From Gammaproteobacteria bacterium (lineage in GTDB: Bacteria > Pseudomonadota > Gammaproteobacteria > Thiohalomonadales > Thiohalomonadaceae): a stretch of 64,000 nt of DNA. Positions 62,301 to 64,000 of the stretch are shown piece by piece. Numbering within the stretch: the first letter of the stretch is position 1; each line of letters opens with the position of its first letter. The translations under genes were made by a program, and so were the position numbers. A model generated the notes under the pieces. The model had not been told where the DNA came from. It did no database searches and worked only from the letters and a program-made list of their open reading frames with translations. The stretch spans positions 1 to 64,000 of the forward strand of contig QKED01000011.1 in assembly GCA_003252455.1 (NCBI GenBank). The letters are read 5' to 3'.

Positions 62301-64000
62301 GCAGACGCACCGTGCCGTACGAGTCGATGTCGATCTCTGGTGTGCTGTCCCCGGCGAGGAACTCGATGGCGATGGGGTAGTCGGCCCTCAGGGTGTGGGT
62401 GTAGAAGTCCTTCTGCCCCTCCACCAGGGTGGTCAGGGTGTGGAAGGTCTTCTTGCGTAGCCAGCCGCCGCCGCTGGTCCAGTTGCGCACCGTGGTGTCG
62501 CTGTTCAGATAGTCGCTGTCGAACTGGTCCGCGTCGCTGTCCTGGAAGCTGCTGTCGCCGATGCCACCCGCCTGCCAGAGGGAGGTGTCCTTGTAGTTCT
62601 GCTCCGAGAGCAGGCCCTGACTGCCGCTGTTGCCGATGAAGGTGTAGATGCGGTTGGTCTCACCCTGGGAGCTGTCACTGCCGACGTAGCGCACCTGGGT
62701 GGTGTTGGGGATCAGGTCGATACTCGTATCGTCCATGCGCTCGTAGTAGATGGTGTAGGCCTGATTGTCCGCATAGCTCGGGGTCAGCACATCGGTGCTG
62801 TAGACCACCACGTCGATGGTCAGGGACTCCGACTCCAGCAGCGGCGCCTTGTCGGTGTACTCCTTGGTCTGCCAGTCGTAGTTGCTATCCTCGACCAGCG
62901 CGTCCCAGTCGAAGCCGAACAGGTTGAAGCTCTTCTTCTCGAACTTGGTCACCGTGGTCTGGGTGAACTCTTGGCCCTCGACCCAGACGTAGTGCAGGCC
63001 GGAGCGTGGGTCGAAGGTGATCTCGGCGTCGCGGGCAAACACCTCGGCACTGTTTGCGCTGTAGACCATCTGCGCCGGGTTGACCCCGTCGGAGGCGGTG
63101 AAGACCCCGGTATAGGGGGTGTGGGTCACCGTGCTGCCGTCGCCGGTCAGGGTGTAGACATCCTTGGTGTCGCGGCTGGTGTCGTAGATGGTGATGCTGC
63201 CGACGCGGTCGGTGGTGAGATCGACCTTGTTCAGGATCAGGTCGTAGGCCGAGAGATTCTCGATCTTCAGGCTGGTGTAGCCGTTGGCCACCTTCAGGCG
63301 CCCGTTGCCGGTGCTGAGGATCTGCCCGGCGATGACGATCTCGCCCCCCTTGGGCACCAGGTCGTCGAGCACGATGGCCCCCTTGGCGGCGTCGAAGTAG
63401 CCCGCCAGCGGCACGGCGATGTCGCTGGCGTCGTCGGCGGCGTCGAAGCGGATGCCGGAGAGCGGGTTGCCGTCGTCGTCGGTCAGGCTGACGTTCTGGT
63501 TGCCGGGGCTGAAGTCCGCGGCCACGTAGAGCTGGAGCTTGTCCACGCCGCTCTGCACCAGGCCGTCGATATTCAGGTACTGGGCGGTGATGCCGATGCG
63601 CCCGAGCGCCAGGATCATCGACTCGTCGCGCTCGATGGCCGCCGTGAGGTCCTGGCCAGCGATGTTCGCGGCGTTGGCGTAGGCGAGGTACTGGGTGTCA
63701 CCGGCGTCGTTGTAGACCGCCGCGCGGGTCAGGTTGTAGTCGATGTACTGGCGTGGGTCCTGGTTGGTGTGGAACCAGGTGTCGGAGCTGAGGGTGAAGT
63801 TGCGCGCGGCGAAGATGTTGACGTTCTCGGCGCGGGTGGTGCCGGTGACGTTGACGCTGGCGTCGAGGTTGGTGATGGTCAGGTCGCCGTTCTCGTTGAT
63901 CACGCTGCCGGTGATGTAGAGGTCTTGCGGCATGGCGAAGATCGCGTCCACCGCATCGGCGTCGATGCCGCTCAGGTCGTAGACCGACTCCGGGTAGCCG
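41338..64000 (-). CDS. Giant beta-solenoid exoprotein/adhesin (5' end outside the window)
   Basis: At least 7553 residues are visible. The frame is open to the window edge, so the N terminus and secretion signal are missing. The bulk is short beta-strand repeats rich in Gly, Asp, Ser, Thr and Ala, typical of beta-helix adhesins. Four YxYxG...W modules occur at 60350-62700. A 1.8-kb insertion with a C-type-lectin-like domain lies at about 52540-54300. Regular ~110-residue repeats lie near 46600-47900. Degenerate RTX motifs (GGAGDD and similar) lie at 43850-44290, then two cadherin-like/Ig-like domains, a PKD-like domain and three cadherin repeats (41760-42690). The last ~140 residues are unique. 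It is probably a surface or matrix protein for attachment. No stop or frameshift interrupts it. Confidence 0.92.
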   Translation of the reverse strand, partial: GYPESVYDLSGIDADAVDAIFAMPQDLYITGSVINENGDLTITNLDASVNVTGTTRAENVNIFAARNFTLSSDTWFHTNQDPRQYIDYNLTRAAVYNDAGDTQYLAYANAANIAGQDLTAAIERDESMILALGRIGITAQYLNIDGLVQSGVDKLQLYVAADFSPGNQNVSLTDDDGNPLSGIRFDAADDASDIAVPLAGYFDAAKGAIVLDDLVPKGGEIVIAGQILSTGNGRLKVANGYTSLKIENLSAYDLILNKVDLTTDRVGSITIYDTSRDTKDVYTLTGDGSTVTHTPYTGVFTASDGVNPAQMVYSANSAEVFARDAEITFDPRSGLHYVWVEGQEFTQTTVTKFEKKSFNLFGFDWDALVEDSNYDWQTKEYTDKAPLLESESLTIDVVVYSTDVLTPSYADNQAYTIYYERMDDTSIDLIPNTTQVRYVGSDSSQGETNRIYTFIGNSGSQGLLSEQNYKDTSLWQAGGIGDSSFQDSDADQFDSDYLNSDTTVRNWTSGGGWLRKKTFHTLTTLVEGQKDFYTHTLRADYPIAIEFLAGDSTPEIDIDSYGTVRLLGEVQAPDAASITIRSIGSVLGDDAAILHTAQSTHITSYGATVDLTLSGSDRVDVDAHGDITLDAVSEDGTSSVVNAGVIASDQGDVTITAPNGITADNASAKLQGNRVELLAQLGAVGSASQVLRVDTSYSASGGLAIYALNDIYVTETSGDLVLVEPLSYTDTVTPIASVQSLSGDVSLVASNGSILDDWQEAFVGLSADQVSALNEGLALSGAQAAGAISAQLLAEETQASEDYHDYWALIRGADYGAISASAETQVLVNDTLYAYVGTPGELLVLPNQDYSDAALWSALEDDPASFSVDPAAHHYVSSYRAPVAELAVTEVADSVIGFASAHGLATGDQLFFDLGSSESADGLSDGSAYYAIVIDATHIQLAATRTNAALVESPIAIAFTLSGTSDVALRLYDYSYAAYAAFDSYSLDASLAQYQITAITATTEVQDLASQSVFRYIGAGERLILGAIDFQDGNWTEIASDGWSVDASAERYANETTKLSRLYAVHQSEGANNYDQDYLFEYDQATIDARTAARTFTLDRASFPVSPALINYLYPQAELYGASTDLPAEMANVAGAHVTLQALGSGAQMGSVSAATNIADPADFSSLSSSQQAILSKATPDDIRGVHYALYRFIGGAENNVDLGAEDLSNTGRWEKIAVDYQTGATNQAEVLQTVLSGETVLVQTSPESYGLYQALQDMGEIDLNRTYYLDPSQWQQLTSNQGRTADYSTDASAPVDLFSDALVLDKGTIESLTVQLKDDIDVEVSGTLSAIADDNLAIGSTSDLVIERVASGGDVHLITTGAISDADPTGSSATLTALGDLSLVAGTSVSAADAVGALRIQVGESGELRTSASGAVLLQQVTGSTTVNGHAATITTLNVGRVASAGQVAIDNAGGDMWVREVVSATSVSLSASGSIRDAYEDADSPVINLTTQGVTSPASGDVTLTAGGTIGHLNNAFDVRIDAGVLKATAQGGIYIHSDDDIAVDRLVSTDGDVVLSTSSGNITDANADALSNASGLNVRLSAEGDIGSVANPFEVDTDAGNSGQLDLLVSHDAYVTEVSGRVEIGGAVSTGEDDGSGILWISVADSAASTDDILVLPSVTLSAPDLVRLLADHVYTDGASTTQTTADGSLIDIDARIGAELNGLIRASGVGSELNATAVGDLVVLEGGRMVAWEADGQVNLSAGEQLIVAIGGSVQSGAQFDTDAYGDALFDSDGLPSLSISGAGADATLTAGSELIIQGNLASADALNLNAGNASNDVSAYLDHLSADHYLYGTSSFGLLISGTLYTLGDDSLLELAADDAVILTGIVKETGAGSDLLIRSAAYVYYELSPPTQVQDSIQVWGGFDATLTSTGGADAHGSSVYVDSLAVFNTIEDGSRVEIHGAQDVDLYGNVIAGGVIGSDGTTFGHDSTVSVSAGEQLYIASGVSAAKSVSLSGGVAGEDDDGLSLVLTTSGGVYAAGQTSDNSGGHIEITSPGDIELMSYVVAGGDVTLEFDAANNYLGRSFSWSDEYADILIDVDGQAYIGGHTVNTSGEAIETSGYLYASDRIQVDGGDHADGISVLVHAASELVTVNPDSTIAINAAQDVVLYGAAIAGGEVIQQFDASGTYQGRSLTQTSAEGGADGSSTITLNADEQILVGGYLWAWSGLDLNGGSDPLDGGDYEGSGLVLLGSADLQTWAADSTINLNAPGTLQILASGYEQAIWAAGWPESANGVMSAAPTLRLQVDKGNYVIQADVSVPVDASNTGIADLRDDLQTALETASWLVVSNDGSDDAPAIGSAFSDFAADPAIDAAPTIEMQLRDGKLLFTSAYAMTLVQSGSVNAAQLGLTQLSSGDLSSTSPYSISASGSGAEVNIGAPAGPNGKLYIAGKVLAESAIQLYSGSSSDGTDVDLDWSGRLETQNGAISFDLGEFGDVKGSIIAGGSGSDVLLSAGSALVIRGEVQADRHIELSTSGAGIEHRDLSNRMQSSSGESADEFLISNRVGGGLVDGDTISVLIDASASLNVTGTGSAESRHIQVNAADTLVVSGLIGMDPGDLALVDLASSGGDLYLAKSSDGSHTGRIVTDALVQLAAVDVHLDGVIESTAATASSSDWEVDVSASGAATSTASVTGSLAATGSVRIAAAGHIEVVDAEVTLTGSDQRLRLDSEGTLTLGGVGLVGGKSTDLGASLNVTGQIAIDSLGKTLVRSAATLATSGDDSSIDFSVGGLELNGAVYAGATTSNGANVSWWGESADVNILSTGLVQIGSASGGFAASGQSEAAAGRIEASGQVRIQTSASSGLDLLIGHGSSITTDATATGLSGGSPSLIDIDTLGAIQINDSTISSDDSGSSVAIDAGGLVTVNGVVQGDASVHIYGGSDASGTGLVVSATTVESDAYGNPYLDGEDSDNLVDTYADGVTLKVGDVDGFQIDPLSGEYLDDSGAVLADQSSPIYGGVPIRLSGGSIETGVGGAIDLGAAGDVLLLGQIGKLEATESGATTKVASVQIDSSAGTVYVYDLVNALHRVAIQGYDVQILGEALVKARSSGSEVFLQATDILYVDRSDTTLNRAKVSSAALTHLYGGSVLIDGVLEASEGDGARVLVNAVDDVQILGQIDSTGDIEVNAGVAAGLTETASRDTLFTTAELVTGSLSVSGQAALNASGDVTLRAADDFDLDASASLGDDRSLPSPKIVQSTETVRVLDGQIQVADGTVQVSRTEYVPTQVLQQVGTEEVVAGQEYPSLGLTLVQTGYWNGTTEREWFIEGVDYLNSNNAIWDNAGVTRPTTEQFTDIADNRFGGLSDAQKNAVITYLGYKPIFDVAITSATIWQNIGGELASSTWSEGQAWIGDAADTVVYIDQPGWSDKYLRVPSAAAATIVNQLDKITNTGTLSDLSEKVGTYKDSATVNYVQDRTNKQDTLTSWSEYDEVSGYTESTGSYYTQIDNSLENAGVKRWSVDYYSDTGTRTYTLTDSASGSIYLAPEWSENGKTSNQGSDDVGKAVYAPSGYVSATDTLTSEWNYSSYSTQVGSNPYGAYQNMKYVYFGSSLTWAEAVKVAVDHAWGSSVQLAQIHNATQNAAVAAAVGSNNAWLAGIKLSSHNGWYWMDDYITFTFNGGGSWSMTYYPSKTEQFAYLNGTSYNSAYTKWASGEPNDYNGEEDFLQFYGGGDNWNDNKNDASMGYVSQFNGYFYSTTIYDTFKNYLYLWKGYDQSVYDTRDRYTYTWFGNASDIVESRPKFELVDTVEPVIVKEDVTVWRTEYIYKDVEVITFERVYEDTSSELMAAGTFDADSITALGTVSILTGGDITIDGKVNAALQSGGAIALDAGGSVTVEGSVPDSGSGLETLAAIAELNAADAISITAVGDLTIGAAASLSTLGGEIDLTSAASADLSGELTGSDRVSVQAADDIALQNIITADTSIDASAGSDGSGSIIGSVLTDLIVKGNTEAVTTADTDGDAISLSAGTGSGDVSLLNAALTTRGSASELTGQITLSATAGLIEHSGGALATGSLTLRARDGIRAATRAANIDGVTSGSGDISLFSKPETDGSALDVTLTQLIAKDGAIDFEASGAITATWVETQGGTDTHDIQLTTELVDGAAQGLTLGTLLAAGAGDITLDIEGSITQTGNTAITADRLSIQAFGNGGMSLKTQVTALTLTTGSLDPNAPLAGSVTITEDDAIELSAIQVEKGGFTLLAGGAIDATSVKLLHDDDAYDIQLTASSGDITVGLLSASTNTSKPLLGDVSLTATSGAIVERATADATPDIVGDTLSLSAATGISGVELAANRLYAQVTGSGAIQLADLDHTDEQEPGLVVMRATTANGDIDIRTEGAMTVGQLAENGIDIDAGNVSAGGGSALVRLTAQTGDLQVYTASTLAVSGGIALVAGGTVQSGALPEVTDLIEIRAGTSFQIDGLEQLDLSADTLIIETGNSLNIDGTLTASTLVDLTSTAGNVSISGDILAPTGSTLAQLNVTASGSGTGSEYQIDAQSGYVRLLRSGYGNLYLGDFSDSANKLYYSWQQTNGLYMFLGDEGSGQVNFYGTDEDPELGTLYRYSNYTGALSTAERAAIAGLAPRYSQVTSSSVIANLVVQTETIELGNITLRGTTGTLAASAIDLTSSHRSIRDVDGRGLTATYLSASAESGIDLVGATTDLTLDVLGSGDIQYQATQDSATILTHVATADGAITIDSLRELRAYEVLSLNGVAGNDIRLNVTGSGNVRVDKVAVVQPETGVYAGEVFLTTASGDISERTAAIDADVDVGTARYVAGYHFIANGGTLYLYTGADKDIELAAGENTSNLIIRDSDTGAATGGYGNYTVNQDVVGYIDIQVSGNVTLTRATAGYSDDGTDIRIVAGGDIYVDRIEANWTGNIVLDAGGSIIETGNDTAVDIVGTTLEISAGGTVGGLAEADELETAIDSLTVGALTQALYLDEQDDLSLSSDPDLADTLSLKVGGDLSLPATLGAEAAILLDVAGALTLAAGNKITTSELTLITATDLSLNTAIDGLTANLSGGADLTLVEEDGITLHSITGAGTLAITAGNTTDGDLLVDSIAAANAITLNSARGAINDAQDDLTVDISSGVGQVYLSARDEIGGQAPAGMLVDSHGGLEIAAGSEVDASVSGTGSILLHSDGELLLSALTTNNGAIKVDAASIDAQSVSAGGGSNASVELTATGGDLLASAIEAADRVVLRTTAGDIEVGHIAALLRDISLTSAGAILDASDDASEDLSAATSISLSAAGQIGASGRDSALELADGSTVGGSSSASGTIHLVGLGDLTLSGLTNADGAIEVQASGQLTAAQVATTGAKESDDISLSGASIELGSVAAAGLGDLLLTSSAGDIGDADGDSLLSAENLSFSAAGGFGADNPITTAVKVIVSGVTTAAGSIQINDTSSLAVTALTAYDGAIGVTSVGDLSIVEVRSATNRNSNDIGLTSSGGALSINGSVDAGLSGDIVLSALGAVSGERLLGDQLSVSATNGAIDLVTQVAALDAVAGGAITIDEGNAITLTDLQSGNGAITVSAAGAIFASSVRTLSDADENDIQLTAGGNLTIGSVLDAGSLGDITLSADGDISGGTLSADQLTATDVSGALSLTTQIARATLRVGDGITLNEADAIELTQVQSGNGGISVTAGGAIDALWVASLTDLDSNDIVLSAGGAIDLGLLDAGAFGDIQLVAGGAIASRASGSPLQGDQLLVDAGGDIELASWVAVVDAVAGGRIELNEVDALSATRLQSGNGGILLSAGGALEVVQALSLYDADANDIRLQSGDDLTISTSADAGELGDIELLAAGDISGQGIRADQLWVEGDGQVSLSTRVASLTASAGQLIGIDEYDGIQLTELSNLSGAIRVSAGQGAEGDVEVGLVDAAGQVSIESPQGAIRDAQDDRVVDILSGLNSIELSARDGIGGNPATLIDPAGRLELKAGSQVSAEVTGTGDILLDAAGAVGATLSTSDGAIDLSASGTITATQVSANGGSGDSVTLATSAGGISALKVQAADAVQLLADAGDIGVGMVSATTGSLTIAATAGAISESPSDTAVDLQAAGLIDLSASGAIAGTLDGLELAAGSLVRAVSSGGGRIQLTTLGDLTLAGLSTSGGNARIQVDVSGGDLTISGALSAAGSGAVRLGVVGGDLMQQAAIHSDTGLITLSANAIVQGGEIATYGSGTVTLSASAGGISMADATQTVTESGKQLLTATGDIAIAQLVSGSGALTLTSSGGAILDASSSETANLTSTGLVSLSAAHGIGASGAADIDSAISRVTATTSSGGIHLQEQAGLTVASSGLSVAAGGGDIAIEVTTGDLTLEGALRLLSGGALTLSAAAGTLSQEADIDTAGGAVELSAASIAQGADILVDGSGTISLSADAGTLNMAVASTSRSDGSVVLSASGGALIQGLSAGAGIQVTSGGELAVAGSLYSASGEIGLSSAGDQTLDGTLTSDLGNLLLHSGADLTLTGHLVSSAGTTRIDVEDDLLLSAASSVHAVDLEILVDQVNVDRRAGSLLQIDGEIDSQSLTILGGSDGDRVWINTLIASATTATISTGSGSDQVSIKAIDGATTLDLGIGNDRLYLASDAPTNLGTLDGIAATLTVNAGTGQDQLWVSDKGATQARSGVLGATYLTGLGMSGQLDYSGFEQLVLTLGDHANQLEVTGTHAGTTLIMGGAGDDAITLHEVDHEPLLTLTGGTNVVYQSGVLDEDGQLTLPLLGSGAYAGLLASASVTGLSHGHLSEMNVDREVTYSADADYYGTDQFRLTFADGNGTTAWQVDLTVEAVNDAPLAEPQSGELIVQDVAHTFVLGGSDLESALADLTFTITAAPSHGTLTQVAGYNNRFSYDPLDGYLGTDSFRFSVTDQTGFGGPALTSAEVEVDFVVHKLNHAPLIQDPGTLQLDEGSELVLALQASDPDAADNLSYSLVEAPSGAQIDAQTGVIRWNAGDGPATPTFKVRVSDDDPLDPLSSELLLDVQVVNVAPSITLSGRGAVNEGSSYTLTLGRVNDPGIDTISAIRVDWGDGASGSYSALRDVSHVYSDGDATRVISVDLVDEDGVHLNAASHTVQVVNLAPVVADAAFVIDENSANGTLVGTLAASDIDADLAALRYAITDGNALGIFTIDALTGAITVADNTYLDRELQSEVVLTVSVSDESLSSTASVTIALEDQNEFAPLLADLTFSVSENTRNGTTVGSALVATDADATNGGLSYTLVAGNELGIFSLDATTGALKVADSSHLDREAVAQLQLTIAVSDNGPGAALVGTVEVTIEVRDLNEFNPILAPVTLSVTEGAAVGSEVGTLAATDADATNGGLTYSITSGNTLGIFAIDSATGVITVADNRLLDASSLDSVQLGIQVKDGGPGRPRSGTGVVTIEVQSSFAPTALSLATLGITSVPDTTQLIQSWERAEAQELGGDGIYDLGSDSPGYILLEILTAWEESGASAFTDSALTDFIQGLDASQQQSLTLNLASELVATQGSLQSLEGMYAQYQGWCELIGLPALTSGTFSGLAGLIAA
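41760..42690 (-). repeat. Three cadherin-type repeats near the C terminus of the giant protein
   Basis: Units of about 103-106 residues, at about 42390-42690, 42075-42390 and 41760-42070. Each has ENS/ENT or TEG near its start, then DxDA or DIDAD, LGIF-x-[IL]-D-x-x-TG, VAD, LDR or LDA, and VSD/VKD. The last two share DADATNGGLxY and are clearly duplicated. Ca2+-binding acidic positions look intact. Confidence 0.8.
46600..47900 (-). repeat. Tandem ~110-113-residue beta-solenoid repeats in the giant protein
   Basis: A unit marked by [DQR]-[LV]-QSGNG-[AG]-I-x-[VL]-[ST]-A-[AG]-G, then a D-[AS/L]-[DS]-x-NDI-x-L pattern and LDAG-x-x-GDI recurs at 110- and 112-residue intervals. At DNA level the SGNGG/SGNGA codons recur near 46640, 46980 and 47325. 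Boundaries are approximate. Confidence 0.75.
52795..53260 (-). other. C-type-lectin-like domain inside the giant protein
   Basis: About 150 residues reading YVYFGSSLTWAEAVKVAVD, then AQIHNATQNAAVAAAV, WLAGIK, W-x-SGEPNDYNGEEDFLQF and NWNDN. This is the order of a C-type lectin domain: AQI-x-N-x-x-QNA, WLG-like, EPN at 52912-52920 and WND at 52852-52860. EPN plus WND are the Ca2+-site motifs of mannose-type ligand specificity in canonical lectins. Confidence 0.8.

Noticed and set aside
33687-64000. Classical type I (RTX) secretion locus
   Set aside because: No HlyB-type ABC exporter, no TolC and no C-terminal RTX block are present; the RTX-like motifs are few and internal. The exporter could lie beyond the right edge.
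1-64000. tRNA, rRNA, CRISPR arrays, insertion sequences and phage genes
   Set aside because: All intergenic regions were read. No cloverleaf-like segment, regular short repeat array, transposase or integrase was seen.

Overview
The window is a 64 kb, GC-rich chromosomal segment of a sulfur-oxidising gammaproteobacterium, most likely a purple sulfur bacterium of the Chromatiales. The strongest lineage marker is a secreted Gly/Tyr/Asn-rich sulfur globule envelope protein at 15439-15816. Supporting markers are an Rnf complex of non-enteric gene order, PEP synthase with its PpsR regulator, and two PEP-CTERM proteins. No rRNA, tRNA, CRISPR array, insertion sequence or prophage was seen.

Left part (1-8.6 kb): an rnfCDGEA operon ends in a small one-helix, four-cysteine protein resembling the Na+-NQR maturation factor NqrM. 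It is followed by ppsA behind a structured leader and then ppsR. Middle part (8.7-33.4 kb): ordinary chromosomal genes. These include an MscS-type channel, a three-gene ABC/lipoprotein operon, the sulfur globule gene with clear promoter, palindrome and terminator, and a glutaredoxin / four-Cys protein / GalT-like group. They continue with a MepK-like endopeptidase, a PilZ-like protein, a Sel1 protein, a MotA/MotB-like two-gene ion motor with a long coiled coil instead of an OmpA domain, and a response regulator with a degenerate GGDEF domain. The rest are a dienelactone hydrolase-like protein, mpl-ubiX, rnd, tag, tal, nfsB, a PEP-CTERM protein and several unknowns.

Right part (33.7-64 kb): one minus-strand locus dominates. 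Its first gene is a giant exoprotein, more than 7553 residues and open at the window edge. It is built of beta-solenoid repeats with an inserted C-type-lectin-like domain, degenerate RTX motifs, a PKD-like domain and cadherin repeats. It is followed by a PEP-CTERM protein, a SapC-family protein, a GAF-HlyD adaptor, a PqqD-M50 protease-HlyD fusion and a shortened SecA-like ATPase. The last four genes are tightly packed. There is no HlyB-type ABC exporter or TolC in the window. My reading, which is inference, is that these genes form a dedicated export and maturation system for the giant surface protein, combining SecA-type and HlyD-type parts. This is the best candidate here for an undescribed system.
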